A stretch of DNA of 64,000 nucleotides from JAJZEO01 sp964350315 (GCA_964350315.1 CAYGJD010000001.1:128951-192950), one strand, 5' to 3'; shown: positions 34,854 to 42,467, numbered from the stretch's first letter. Numbers and translations: made by a program. The notes: generated by a model from the letters alone, not told the origin.

Positions 34854-36167
34854 CTATGTTTCAGATTTTAGTTGTTCCGGCCAATTTTCGTGATGTCTTT
34901 GGACTTCTTGATTGTAGTATTTAAACATGGTTAAAATAGAAATCATCCATAAGATAAAGATCACAACAACACTCCATGAAAGCAGTGTTGTCAAGGCTAT
35001 CCATGAGATACCTTGAAGAATGAGAATGACAAATGATGCAACGGCTTTTGATGTTCTATAGGCAAAAACATCGATGATCGCCTTAGCTTTAAATTTTTCT
35101 TCAACCTTAAGAGGAATGTAGAGCATTTCTTTAATGATTCCGAAAATAGAGTAGTCCATTGCTTTAATCGAACCAAAAGAAAGTGACATCATTCTAAAGT
35201 TTGGAAAAAGTAAAAAAGACAGAGCATTCATTCCTAAAAAAAATGGAACAAAAAAGTGTGTCCATTTTAGTCCAACCATTCGAACTAGTAAAAAACTTCC
35301 AACGAATTGTAAAACGACATTGATTGAATTTACGATTCCAAAAAACCGGCCTAAAAATTGCGTTCGCAAATCTTGAACAGTAAAAGATTTTTCAAGCATA
35401 GAGTTGAACTGGTAATCTAGAATTGTTGCGGTAATTTGCATAAAAGCAACAATTGTTAAAATGAAAAGCAAGAATTTCGATCGTTGAATAAGCTTGAATC
35501 CCGACAACATATCTGTTGATTCCATACTTGTTGCTCGGATGTCTTGTTTTGTGTGGATCTCTTCTCTTTTTTGAAGAGCGTATTGAAAAAGAACACGAAC
35601 AATGATGTAAAAAGGAATCGTTGTTAAAAGAAGTTTTTCCGTTCCAAGAGAGACGGCTAAAAAGCTAGGAAATAAACTTCCAAAAACAGATCCTAGTCCG
35701 CCCATCCCAAAAAATATTCCATAGAGATATTTTGCTTTAGAGATATTGACTGTAGCATGAATTACAGACCACAGCTGTTGAAACATCAAAATAATAAAAA
35801 TGTCTTTCCATAGATATAACGCAAATGGAAGCCATGAAATAGATGTTAAATAAAAGGCAGAAAAGACGTTTATCAGTATCCCCATTGAGATGCTAATCCC
35901 CATCATTTTACTGCAGCCAAATTTATGAATAAATCGGTTGTAGAAAGAGACAATTACAAAATTTAAAGGAACACTTGCAAGCCAAGCGGTAGGAAAAAAC
36001 TTCGCTGAATATGCAGTTAAAAAGACAGAATTTGCAGAAGCTCGTGTGATTCCGGCCTCTGCTGTAATGAAAAAACTTAGCCCCATAACAAGGCCAATAA
36101 ACCACTTCTCGCTGCTAGAAAAGCTGCGAAATTCACTTTTAATTTTATTATACAGATTTTGGATCAT
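34854..36167 (-). CDS. NTT/ATP-ADP-carrier-like membrane protein
   Basis: A 437 aa protein with about twelve helices. Segments KAKYLYGIFFGMGGLGSVFGS-like (about 143-162), KAMDYSIFGIIKEMLYIPL and EEKFKAKAIIDVFAYRTSKA match the TLC/NTT superfamily, which includes chlamydial ATP/ADP translocases and nucleotide importers. It is shorter and more divergent than classical NTTs (about 500 aa), so its substrate may not be a nucleotide. Its start lies inside the end of the HD-phosphohydrolase gene (20-bp overlap), so they are translationally linked. Confidence 0.72.
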   Translation of the reverse strand: MIQNLYNKIKSEFRSFSSSEKWFIGLVMGLSFFITAEAGITRASANSVFLTAYSAKFFPTAWLASVPLNFVIVSFYNRFIHKFGCSKMMGISISMGILINVFSAFYLTSISWLPFALYLWKDIFIILMFQQLWSVIHATVNISKAKYLYGIFFGMGGLGSVFGSLFPSFLAVSLGTEKLLLTTIPFYIIVRVLFQYALQKREEIHTKQDIRATSMESTDMLSGFKLIQRSKFLLFILTIVAFMQITATILDYQFNSMLEKSFTVQDLRTQFLGRFFGIVNSINVVLQFVGSFLLVRMVGLKWTHFFVPFFLGMNALSFLLFPNFRMMSLSFGSIKAMDYSIFGIIKEMLYIPLKVEEKFKAKAIIDVFAYRTSKAVASFVILILQGISWIALTTLLSWSVVVIFILWMISILTMFKYYNQEVQRHHENWPEQLKSET

Positions 36168-37359
36168 AATCCATTTTTTTCATTACGACATTCGCCATAT
36201 TTGGCTGAATGTATACCCAATTTTTGAAGTTGACCGGTATGCTGACATCGGAGATGTCATGCGCAGGTACGACTATATCATTTTTCATTAATACTGGGAA
36301 GCGAAGACCGTACTTATCCTTTGAAACTTGGTTTTTCTCAAAATGAATAAGATGAGGTTCTAGCTTTAGATCGTCAATAATGATGTCAAATTCACTCTTG
36401 GTCATTGAAAAGACTGAGACCCTGTCAGTTTGATCCATAATCGCTTTTGCGTGGTCATGAACAGGATGGTTTTCGTCAAAAAGAGCTTTGTTGATTTCTG
36501 AGAGCACTTCAAAATCGTTAACGCGAAGGTAGTTATCTACTGAGTCAAGAAAAGGTTTCCCTTCAAAAAAATGTATTATAAATTTCTTTAAATGATAACT
36601 ATATGACTTCACATTTGGGTTTTGATAGAGTCTTTTATGCATGAAGTATCGGGCTAGCAGAAGTGCATAACATGATTCGAGTCCGTCCTCTTCTACACCG
36701 AGCACCATTTTTTCTTTGAAAGGTAAAATTTTCAATGAGTCAATCAACTGTAAATAATCAAAATATCCGTAAGCAAGACCTGTAAAGTAGGAGTCGCGTA
36801 ACAAGTAATCAATTCTATCGCCTCCAAAAAAGTCGCCGGTTAAAATTTCTGAAACCAAGCTTTCCCAGGGGGTTAGAGGGGTTTTATACATCTTCTCGCC
36901 GACTGAGACTTTCACGATATCTTCAACGTCTATCCCCTCTTCCTCCCAGATCGGAGTAAGGTGGTGACTGCGAATGATCTTCATTGTCCACTCTTCATGT
37001 CCATTTTCCCCCAGTAAGTCAAGCTCTGCCAAATGAGAAAAAGGAGGGTGTCCTAAATCGTGGCATAGGGCTGCTGCTCTGAGAACTTTTCTCCAATAAG
37101 GAAGAACAGTTCTGTCAAAACCAGGGAAATGTGTAAGGAAGTTGTTTGAAGTCACTTGATCAAAGATTTTTGTGCAGACAAACATTGCTCCAATAGAGTG
37201 GTCAAATCTCTTGTGATCCCCTCCTCCATATACAAAAGATGCCGAACCAATTTGGTGGATAGCTTGTAGCCTCTTAAATGGAAGGGTTCGTATTAATTTT
37301 ACTTCCCACAAATCTAGTTCGATGAATTTATGGATGGGATCATAAATCTTCTTTGCCAT
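36148..37359 (-). CDS. HD-domain phosphohydrolase (SAMHD1/dGTPase-like)
   Basis: A 403 aa metal-dependent phosphohydrolase. The HD signature is complete: HKRFDHS (49-55), CHDLGHPPFSH (99-109) and GDRIDYLLRDS, the SAMHD1/YwfO-like arrangement of His-His-Asp-Asp. It starts MAKKIYDPIHKFIELD, the family's usual N-terminus. Homologues hydrolyse dNTPs to nucleosides or act on other phosphoesters. It lies 7 bp after the ABC ATPase gene and overlaps the NTT-like gene by 20 bp, so it is in the middle of the exporter run. Possible link: nucleotide pool control with a nucleotide-type carrier. Confidence 0.87.
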   Translation of the reverse strand: MAKKIYDPIHKFIELDLWEVKLIRTLPFKRLQAIHQIGSASFVYGGGDHKRFDHSIGAMFVCTKIFDQVTSNNFLTHFPGFDRTVLPYWRKVLRAAALCHDLGHPPFSHLAELDLLGENGHEEWTMKIIRSHHLTPIWEEEGIDVEDIVKVSVGEKMYKTPLTPWESLVSEILTGDFFGGDRIDYLLRDSYFTGLAYGYFDYLQLIDSLKILPFKEKMVLGVEEDGLESCYALLLARYFMHKRLYQNPNVKSYSYHLKKFIIHFFEGKPFLDSVDNYLRVNDFEVLSEINKALFDENHPVHDHAKAIMDQTDRVSVFSMTKSEFDIIIDDLKLEPHLIHFEKNQVSKDKYGLRFPVLMKNDIVVPAHDISDVSIPVNFKNWVYIQPNMANVVMKKMDYDPKSV

Positions 37360-37366
37360 ATCTATC

Positions 37367-38089
37367 CTATAATTTGAGAAATGGTGGTTCGCTTTCTTGT
37401 GAGGAGGTCTCCCCGACTATCATGACAATTTTCCCTTCTTTCATTTTTGCAACGCGATTTGCAAAGGGTTGAAGGCGAACGTCTGTTATGGTAGAAATAA
37501 TAGTAGTGTCATGGTCATAAGCAAGTTCTTTAAGAAAGGTCAAAAGTTTGACTGATGCAGAATGATCGAGACTTGATGTTGGCTCATCGTAGATCAACAC
37601 TTTAGGAAGAAGTGCTAACGATCTAGCAATCGAAGTAAGACTCTTTTCTGCTTCACTTAACATTTTTGGATAATCATCTTTTTGTTTGATTAACCCGACT
37701 TGGTCTAAAACTTCTAAAGCGCGTTTTTTTGCATCTTTTGCTCGCATTCCTATTAAATACATTGGAGCGATAACGTTTTCAAAGATCGTATAGGAATTAA
37801 TGAGGGTGGGTTTTTGAAAAACGTAACCAATATGTCTAAGACGGAATTCTGAAGCTTCTTTGTCGCTTAATTCAAATAGATTTGTTCCATGAATCTCACA
37901 TGTTCCGCTTGTTGGCTTGAGAAGACCGCCTATAATTGATAATAGGGTTGTTTTCCCTGATCTTGATGGCCCTGTAATTACAAATAGCTCACCTTCTTCA
38001 ACCTCAAAAGAAACATCTTCAAGCGCAACTTTTTCTTCGCCCTTGGCTGGGTAGATTTTTTTAATGTTTTGAACATAACATGCGGTCAT
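37367..38089 (-). CDS. ABC transporter ATP-binding protein (DevA/LolD-type) with degenerate motifs
   Basis: Start at the ATG at 38089, which overlaps the permease stop (ATGA); the longer ORF extension is not family-like. The 240 aa ATPase has Walker A GPSRSGKTT, Q-loop YVFQKPTL, Walker B VLIYDEPTSSLD and D-loop intact. The ABC signature LSGGE/Q reads LSEAE, and the H-loop His (normally VTHD) is Thr in STITD. Both changes affect residues needed for ATP hydrolysis. It may still bind ATP and pair with another subunit, or be nearly inactive. Adjacent permease and adaptor genes imply it belongs to an exporter. Confidence 0.9.
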   Translation of the reverse strand: MTACYVQNIKKIYPAKGEEKVALEDVSFEVEEGELFVITGPSRSGKTTLLSIIGGLLKPTSGTCEIHGTNLFELSDKEASEFRLRHIGYVFQKPTLINSYTIFENVIAPMYLIGMRAKDAKKRALEVLDQVGLIKQKDDYPKMLSEAEKSLTSIARSLALLPKVLIYDEPTSSLDHSASVKLLTFLKELAYDHDTTIISTITDVRLQPFANRVAKMKEGKIVMIVGETSSQESEPPFLKL

Positions 38090-39180
38090 ATTTTTAGGGC
38101 TCCTTCCACTTTGATAAGGGTAGCTTTTGATAAAGCTACGATTGCAGCGGTTATAAAAGAACAAAATGTAATGATTGCAACGATGTCAAAATTTGGAGAA
38201 AAGACAAACGTTCCTGCAGGCATGAAGATTAGGAGTGCCATGTTGAATGTTAGAGCTAAAATGATTGCTGCTGTTACCGTCAGGAAAGTGTTGAAAAGGA
38301 TAAGACCTATAATAGTTTCCTTCGAGGCACCCAGTGTTTTATAGAGAAGAAGCTCCCCTTGGATTTGCTCAGATATTGAAATAAGAGTGGCCAGTATGAT
38401 ACCTACTGCTAAGATTAGGCCGCAAAGCACAACGGCAAAAAAAGCGTGAGGTAGTCCTGTATCTTTCATTGTTGTTGCTAAAATTAACTTAGAAAACTCA
38501 CTTTTATCAAAAGCCTTCAGTCTTGTTGCCTCTTCTATTGCAACTTTTAGTTTTTTTACATCTGTTGAAGGATTTTTTTTGATCAATATAAAGGGGAAGT
38601 TTTGATGGTGATTTTTTGTGATTTTTTTTGCCCAGTCTATTGATGTGATGACTAAAGGAGGTTGTGCAATTCTTTTTGGGTAGGAAAAGATCCCCACAAT
38701 TGTTGAGTTGATGTTGGCGGATTTTAGCCGAGAGCCAAGTCGAAGAGAAAGTTTCTTGCTTGTAAGGCCATCTACTAAGATACCGCTTTCATAGTGTAGA
38801 TTTTGAGGCTTCCCTTTCGTGAAGTTTATAGGAAATGCAAAAGAAGTGTTCAAATCGATCCCAACAATATTGGCGTCAAGACGCCTCTTTGTTAAAGAAG
38901 AGAATTCGTTTTTTGCTATATATAATGGAGAAGTTTCACTCACACCCTCAAGAGATTTTATTTTGAATAAATCTTGGTCGCTTAATCCCCCTGTTTGAGA
39001 GAAGGATTTTGTGTTTTGATCCATCACCCACACGTCAACATTTGGGAGAAGTTTGACGATTGAATATGTTCTTGTAAGAGCAACACCAAACATGGTAGTT
39101 TCGTAGATAATGAAGAAAAATGAGAGACTTAAAATTATGATGGGCAAAGCAAACTCACGCCATCTAGCGAGCAATCCCAT
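38086..39180 (-). CDS. ABC transporter permease (FtsX/DevC-like)
   Basis: Start at the ATG at 39180 (MGLLARWREFALPII); the longer frame adds 60 residues that overlap the opposite-strand small ORF at 39260 and is not family-like. The 364 aa protein has an N-terminal helix, a periplasmic domain of about 210 residues (VSETSPLYIAKNEF, GILVDGLTSKKLSLRLGSRL), then three C-terminal helices with LYKTLGASKETIIGLI, the FtsX/DevC-type coupling segment. First gene of the seven-gene run; its stop overlaps the ATPase start by 4 bp. Confidence 0.85.
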   Translation of the reverse strand: MGLLARWREFALPIIILSLSFFFIIYETTMFGVALTRTYSIVKLLPNVDVWVMDQNTKSFSQTGGLSDQDLFKIKSLEGVSETSPLYIAKNEFSSLTKRRLDANIVGIDLNTSFAFPINFTKGKPQNLHYESGILVDGLTSKKLSLRLGSRLKSANINSTIVGIFSYPKRIAQPPLVITSIDWAKKITKNHHQNFPFILIKKNPSTDVKKLKVAIEEATRLKAFDKSEFSKLILATTMKDTGLPHAFFAVVLCGLILAVGIILATLISISEQIQGELLLYKTLGASKETIIGLILFNTFLTVTAAIILALTFNMALLIFMPAGTFVFSPNFDIVAIITFCSFITAAIVALSKATLIKVEGALKI

Positions 39181-39259
39181 TGTAGCTATTTTAAGCAAAA
39201 CCAGCCCCTTATATTGCGAAAACAGAGTAAAATTCAACCTAGCATAGGTAGGAAATATT

Positions 39260-39424
39260 ATGAAAGATGCAAAAAGAGAAAAACCAACGAAACTAGAAGA
39301 TTCTACAAAAGATGTATTGTTGGAACTATTAGAACGTGCAAAAAAAATGGACGAAAACATCGATGATCACCAAGGGCATATTATAGGTGATCGATTGGGA
39401 AAGCTTCCTGCTACAAAAGAGTAA
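39260..39424 (+). CDS. Small hypothetical protein (54 aa)
   Basis: A 54-codon ORF with AGGTAGGAAATATT before its ATG (purine-rich SD about 9 nt upstream). It encodes a charged, helical peptide (KDAKREKPTKLEDSTKDVLL, then ELLERAKKMDENIDDH) ending KLPATKE. It lies in the gap between the divergent permease gene and the convergent phosphatase gene, where no better gene is found. Amphipathic regularity and the ribosome site make it plausible; function unknown. Confidence 0.5.
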   Translation: MKDAKREKPTKLEDSTKDVLLELLERAKKMDENIDDHQGHIIGDRLGKLPATKE

Positions 39425-39435
39425 AAAGGATCTGG

Positions 39436-40272
39436 CTATTGCCCTTCAATTTTCCCAATAGTTGTCACCCCCTTAGTGTCTCTAAGATAAAAGGCATACC
39501 ATGCAATTGCGTTTTGAGTGCCAACATGAATCTCCCCCCCTGCAATTTTTCTGTTCTCTGCCATTACTTGATCATAAGAATAGCCCCCATATTGCATCAT
39601 GTAACAAGCTGCAATTTCGCCAACACGATCTGTTCCAGCTCTACAGTGTGCATAAAGGACAACTTCTCTTTCACACCGAGTAGTAACCATAGTTCGTAAG
39701 TTTTTTAAAAAGATTCTGAGTTGCTTGACTTTGTGTTGTGCAATTTCTTCTCTTCGCACTTCTCTGCTCAATCCAATAGGACTATCTTGAATTCCGTATA
39801 AAGGATGAGACCAATAACAACCAAGAGATGGGTTTTTTCTGTACCACTCTTTTTCAATAGCAGTAAATCGCAACTCATCTGGAGCGCTTAAAAGTGAAAT
39901 GTCAACTAAGAGAAAATCAGTTGATAAAGAGAGGCCTTTTGCACTTAGGCGTTCTCTGATCGTCTTTTCAAGCTCATCATAGGCAAATTTATTGTCGATG
40001 ATAGGGATATTCCCTCTAACAAAGAAGTTGCCTCGGTTGTAGTCAACTACAACAACTAACTCTGGTTCAAATGTTTCTTGATTCTCAGTAAGATAGGCAC
40101 CATCAGTTGAGATCGTTGGGACCTCGTTCTCAACTACTTCATCGTTTTTCTGAGAGATTTCAACTTTTTCATCAGGCACATTGTCACAACAAGGGCCAGG
40201 CCCTCTCGTCTCGCAAGAAAAGACTACTAAAGAAGCAATAATGACAGTCATTATTTTTGAGATTATTCGCAT
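39436..40272 (-). CDS. Lipoprotein tyrosine-phosphatase-like protein
   Basis: A 278 aa protein with a lipoprotein signal (MRIISKIMTVIIASLVVFSC, lipid Cys20), a polar Glu/Val-rich spacer (30-70), and a phosphatase domain with P-loop HCRAGTDRVGE (Cys210, Arg216; C-x5-R). HCxAGTDR is the form seen in a group of bacterial tyrosine-phosphatase-like secreted proteins and in phosphoinositide or inositol phosphatases. The lipobox would place it in the envelope rather than the cytosol. The second phosphatase in the window (18344) is of a different subtype. Substrate unknown. Confidence 0.8.
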   Translation of the reverse strand: MRIISKIMTVIIASLVVFSCETRGPGPCCDNVPDEKVEISQKNDEVVENEVPTISTDGAYLTENQETFEPELVVVVDYNRGNFFVRGNIPIIDNKFAYDELEKTIRERLSAKGLSLSTDFLLVDISLLSAPDELRFTAIEKEWYRKNPSLGCYWSHPLYGIQDSPIGLSREVRREEIAQHKVKQLRIFLKNLRTMVTTRCEREVVLYAHCRAGTDRVGEIAACYMMQYGGYSYDQVMAENRKIAGGEIHVGTQNAIAWYAFYLRDTKGVTTIGKIEGQ

Positions 40273-40574
40273 TTTGAACCTAATTAAAAGTTTTTATTAT
40301 TATTATAACACTTCTAATGGTTTTCAATTTTCTTTGGATTTAGGCAACTATTGGCGCAGATTTTGGATAGGGGCTCGCCTGGTCAATTCACGAGCTTAGA
40401 ATACAAATTACCCTCGCCTTGCAATCAAAAGACCATCAGAATCTACCATAGAGCGTAGTCACTCATTATCAATAGCTTGCGATTCTGCTGTCAACAAATA
40501 CCTTTAAATTAATTATGGGTTCGTTTATAATAATTATTATACATTTATAATAATAATCTAATTTGGAGTTATTT
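40273..40574 (+). other. AT-rich intergenic gap of about 300 bp, promoters for the flanking divergent genes
   Basis: No gene seen. The two ends hold related AT repeats: ATTATTATTATAA (40295-40307) and its inverse TTATAATAATAAT (40545-40557), plus a 14-bp palindrome ATAATAATTATTAT (40527-40540). Two TATAAT hexamers (40526-40531 and 40546-40551) could serve the 40575 gene. A short stem GCTCG/CGAGC (40373-40377, 40391-40395) is the only other structure. Nothing resembles an insertion-sequence end. Confidence 0.45.
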
Positions 40575-41570
40575 ATGGCTTTTAGTGTAGAGTTGCCAAG
40601 AACCCAGAATGCCGCGCTCTGGGAATCAATTGGCCCAGAAAAAAGCCCCGAGGCTGCTGTTTTACAAGAATTATTCGATAAAGGCTGTAGCAAGGAATTT
40701 GACCAAGCCAGGGGTCGTTATGAAGGAGCTGGTCTTGATTTTAGACTGACCAAGGGAAGGGCCTTTAGGATAATAGACTCTGAAAACACGACAACAGTTC
40801 GGATTCAGTTTCAAGTTAAAGGAGGCTGCTTTACCTGGTATATTTTGGCACCGATGGATGAAACCAAACAATCCTTTAGAGACGAGGTTTACGGTTGCGC
40901 GGGCCTTGGTCACCTAAAGGTTTCAAGGCATTGTGAGAAGTATTGGAGAGGAACCAACTCACTTCACGTAAAAAAAATGCACACCCATGAAGATGAATCA
41001 GGATTCAATCACAACCACTACCGGATGAAAGACTGTGATGTCGATACAGTAGCAGTTTATGAACATCTAAATGGATTTGTTGAGTCTCAAAGAGAGCTAA
41101 AATTGTTTGATCCTACAGGAAGAGAAAAGTTCCTTGATGCTAAAGAAGCTGATATGATTTATAAGCGCTTTGAAGAGTTCTGGGTTAAAGCTACTTACGT
41201 TGGGCCCGGAAGGACAATTTCTTTAGGAGACAGAGTAATCACCGTGCTATCAAGAAAAGTGAGTGAAATAGAAGAGTACAAAAGTCGTCCTGATCAACTT
41301 TTAACTGAGGAAGATCTTAAAGAGTGGGAAGAAAATAAGGCTAAAGAAGAGCCTTGCTTGGTCATTCTAAATTGGGAGTCTATGAATCCCAGTGAACGTT
41401 TAAAAGCTATTGCAGAAGGTATGCGTGGTCTTGGATCTGAGCTTGCTCAAACAAGGCAAATAGAGGGTTCTAGCTATAAGGCATACTCTGCAGTTGTTGC
41501 AAGAGATGACAGAGTAACTGAGATTTTAAGCGATGATATAGAAGTCAGCGGTGAATCAGATGCGGTATAA
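40575..41570 (+). CDS. Unknown soluble protein, 331 aa
   Basis: Start placed at the ATG at 40575, with GGAG 6 nt before it; the longer frame begins at a TTG. Not recognised. No signal peptide or membrane segment. The first half has a beta-rich, Cys/His-containing part (CFTWYILAPMDE, HTHEDESGFNHNHYRMKD); the second half is helical and charged (KEWEENKAKEEP), ending in an acidic tail. The His/Asp-rich HTHEDESGFNHNH patch might bind metal. Ribosome site, AT promoter and normal codon use support it as a real gene; possible secreted effector. Confidence 0.6.
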   Translation: MAFSVELPRTQNAALWESIGPEKSPEAAVLQELFDKGCSKEFDQARGRYEGAGLDFRLTKGRAFRIIDSENTTTVRIQFQVKGGCFTWYILAPMDETKQSFRDEVYGCAGLGHLKVSRHCEKYWRGTNSLHVKKMHTHEDESGFNHNHYRMKDCDVDTVAVYEHLNGFVESQRELKLFDPTGREKFLDAKEADMIYKRFEEFWVKATYVGPGRTISLGDRVITVLSRKVSEIEEYKSRPDQLLTEEDLKEWEENKAKEEPCLVILNWESMNPSERLKAIAEGMRGLGSELAQTRQIEGSSYKAYSAVVARDDRVTEILSDDIEVSGESDAV

Positions 41571-41603
41571 TGACGTTTATGTGTAAGTGTTTTGTCGTTC
41601 TTG

Positions 41604-42026
41604 TTACAGATCCTGCTTATCCGCGATAAGCGCGGCTGCTTCGAAATGAAGTTTTGACATCGCTGCTGATCTTGCGTGCATTAGGCCAAATGGTCCATCC
41701 TTAATGATTTCATTGAATTTAGGGTGGGCAATAATTTTTTTTATTAGCTGGACGTTTCCGTCTTGGCAAGAAAACCAAAGAGCTCTACCTAAGCCACTCT
41801 CCCCATTAGGGTCAAGATTATTGCTTATTGCGCAGGTTAAGATCTTAGAAGCTAGCACAAAATCACTCACTGAAGCTGCAAGAACAAGTACCCCCCCCCA
41901 ATATGAAGGCGTGTATTCTGGACGGTTTAATGCGGCATTAAGCCCATCCTCAGAGTGTTTCTCAATTTCAAAATAAAGATTAGACAGTAGATTGGTATTG
42001 AGGTTTTCAAATGGAGGTATATAAAT
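41604..42026 (-). CDS. Ankyrin-like protein with non-ATG start and in-frame poly-G tract
   Basis: The frame is open well beyond the 88 codons that begin with a GTG at 41870. Read back it continues through a nine-base G tract (plus strand C9 at 41891-41899) without a shift: TPSYWGGVLVLAASVSDF. The best upstream start is an ATT at 42026, 7 nt after AAGGAG; no ATG or GTG fits. The 140 aa product has about two ankyrin-type units, the clearest being LGRALWFSCQDGNVQLIKKI. Alternatives: a pseudogene remnant, a 5'-truncated ORF, or a phase-variable gene controlled by the G tract. The 3' end lies 33 bp from the 40575 gene. Confidence 0.45.
   Translation of the reverse strand: MYIPPFENLNTNLLSNLYFEIEKHSEDGLNAALNRPEYTPSYWGGVLVLAASVSDFVLASKILTCAISNNLDPNGESGLGRALWFSCQDGNVQLIKKIIAHPKFNEIIKDGPFGLMHARSAAMSKLHFEAAALIADKQDL
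41891..41899 (+). repeat. Homopolymer of nine C (nine G on the coding strand)
   Basis: Nine consecutive C inside the ankyrin-like ORF. Homopolymers of this length slip during replication; poly-G tracts control on/off expression of several chlamydial pmp genes. At nine bases the frame is open on both sides. Confidence 0.7.
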
Positions 42027-42174
42027 AATAATTCTCCTTGTTCTTAGATGTAATAATTGTACCTGATACTCTATTACTTTTCTACATGTTATATTTCGTT
42101 AATTAAGTCCTGTCGAATGCAGATCCAATGAAGGACGAAACAAAGCAGTTATTTTGAAAAATGTACTTTTACAG

Positions 42175-42207
42175 AAAAAAACTATGTTTTTGTCCAACAA
42201 TAGTTTT
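42175..42207 (-). terminator. Rho-independent terminator after the two tRNA genes
   Basis: Minus strand hairpin AAAACTAT (plus 42200-42207) and ATAGTTTT (plus 42178-42185), 14-nt loop, followed by a T run (plus A run 42175-42181). It lies about 45 bp beyond the 3' end of the tRNA-Met gene. Confidence 0.65.
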
Positions 42208-42251
42208 AAGTAAATTTTATGAGTGTATCTCGTGATATGAATTTATACGTT

Positions 42252-42324
42252 TAGCGGCTGTCGGACTCGAACCAACGACCTGCGGATTATGATTCCGATG
42301 CTCTACCAACTGAGCTAAGCCGCC
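42252..42324 (-). tRNA. tRNA-Met (anticodon CAT)
   Basis: A 73-nt cloverleaf on the minus strand. Acceptor GGCGGCT pairs with AGCCGCT (one G-U at position 1-72); D stem GCTC/GAGC; anticodon loop ATCATAA with CAT; T stem GTTGG/CCGAC around TTCGAGT. The anticodon stem has a mismatch at its first pair (T/C). CAT could also be a lysidine-modified tRNA-Ile2, which sequence alone does not exclude. CCA is not encoded. It is 13 bp downstream of the initiator tRNA gene, and both precede a terminator. Confidence 0.85.
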
Positions 42325-42337
42325 TGAGCAATAAAAA

Positions 42338-42410
42338 TAGCGGGGGACAGACTCGAACTGCCGACCTTTGGGTTATGAGCCCAACGAGCTTCCAACTGCT
42401 CCACCCCGCG
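42338..42410 (-). tRNA. Initiator tRNA-fMet (anticodon CAT)
   Basis: A 73-nt cloverleaf beginning CGCGGGG with 3' arm CCCCGCT: the first pair is a C-T mismatch, the hallmark of bacterial initiator tRNA. The anticodon stem ends in three G-C pairs (TTGGG-CTCATAA-CCCAA), also characteristic of initiators. T arm GGCAG-TTCGAGT-CTGTC. CCA is not encoded. It sits 57 bp after the waaA stop on the same strand, so it may be read from the leuS-waaA message or from its own weak promoter. Confidence 0.95.
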
Positions 42411-42467
42411 ATAACTCGTTAATACGGTATTAAACTAAGGGGCAAGTCTAACAAACGTTTTCTTTTT

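Noticed and set aside
38090..38164. Longer N-terminus for the ABC ATPase
   Set aside because: The extra 25 residues are not family-like; the ATG at 38089 overlaps the permease stop and begins at the usual position before the first strand.
39181..39360. Longer N-terminus for the ABC permease (60 residues)
   Set aside because: No ribosome site, sequence unlike DevC/FtsX proteins, and it overlaps a better small ORF on the plus strand.
40273..40574. Possible insertion-sequence remnant or origin in the AT-rich gap
   Set aside because: Only short AT repeats and a 14-bp palindrome; no transposase fragment, no DnaA-box cluster.
41604..41870. Treating the ankyrin-like gene as only the 88-codon ORF starting at GTG
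   Set aside because: The frame is open for at least 52 more codons with protein-like sequence and a ribosome site further upstream.
41880..41900. Frameshift at the poly-C tract
   Set aside because: Translation on the minus strand stays in frame across nine G; there is no broken reading frame as the sequence stands, though a length error cannot be excluded.
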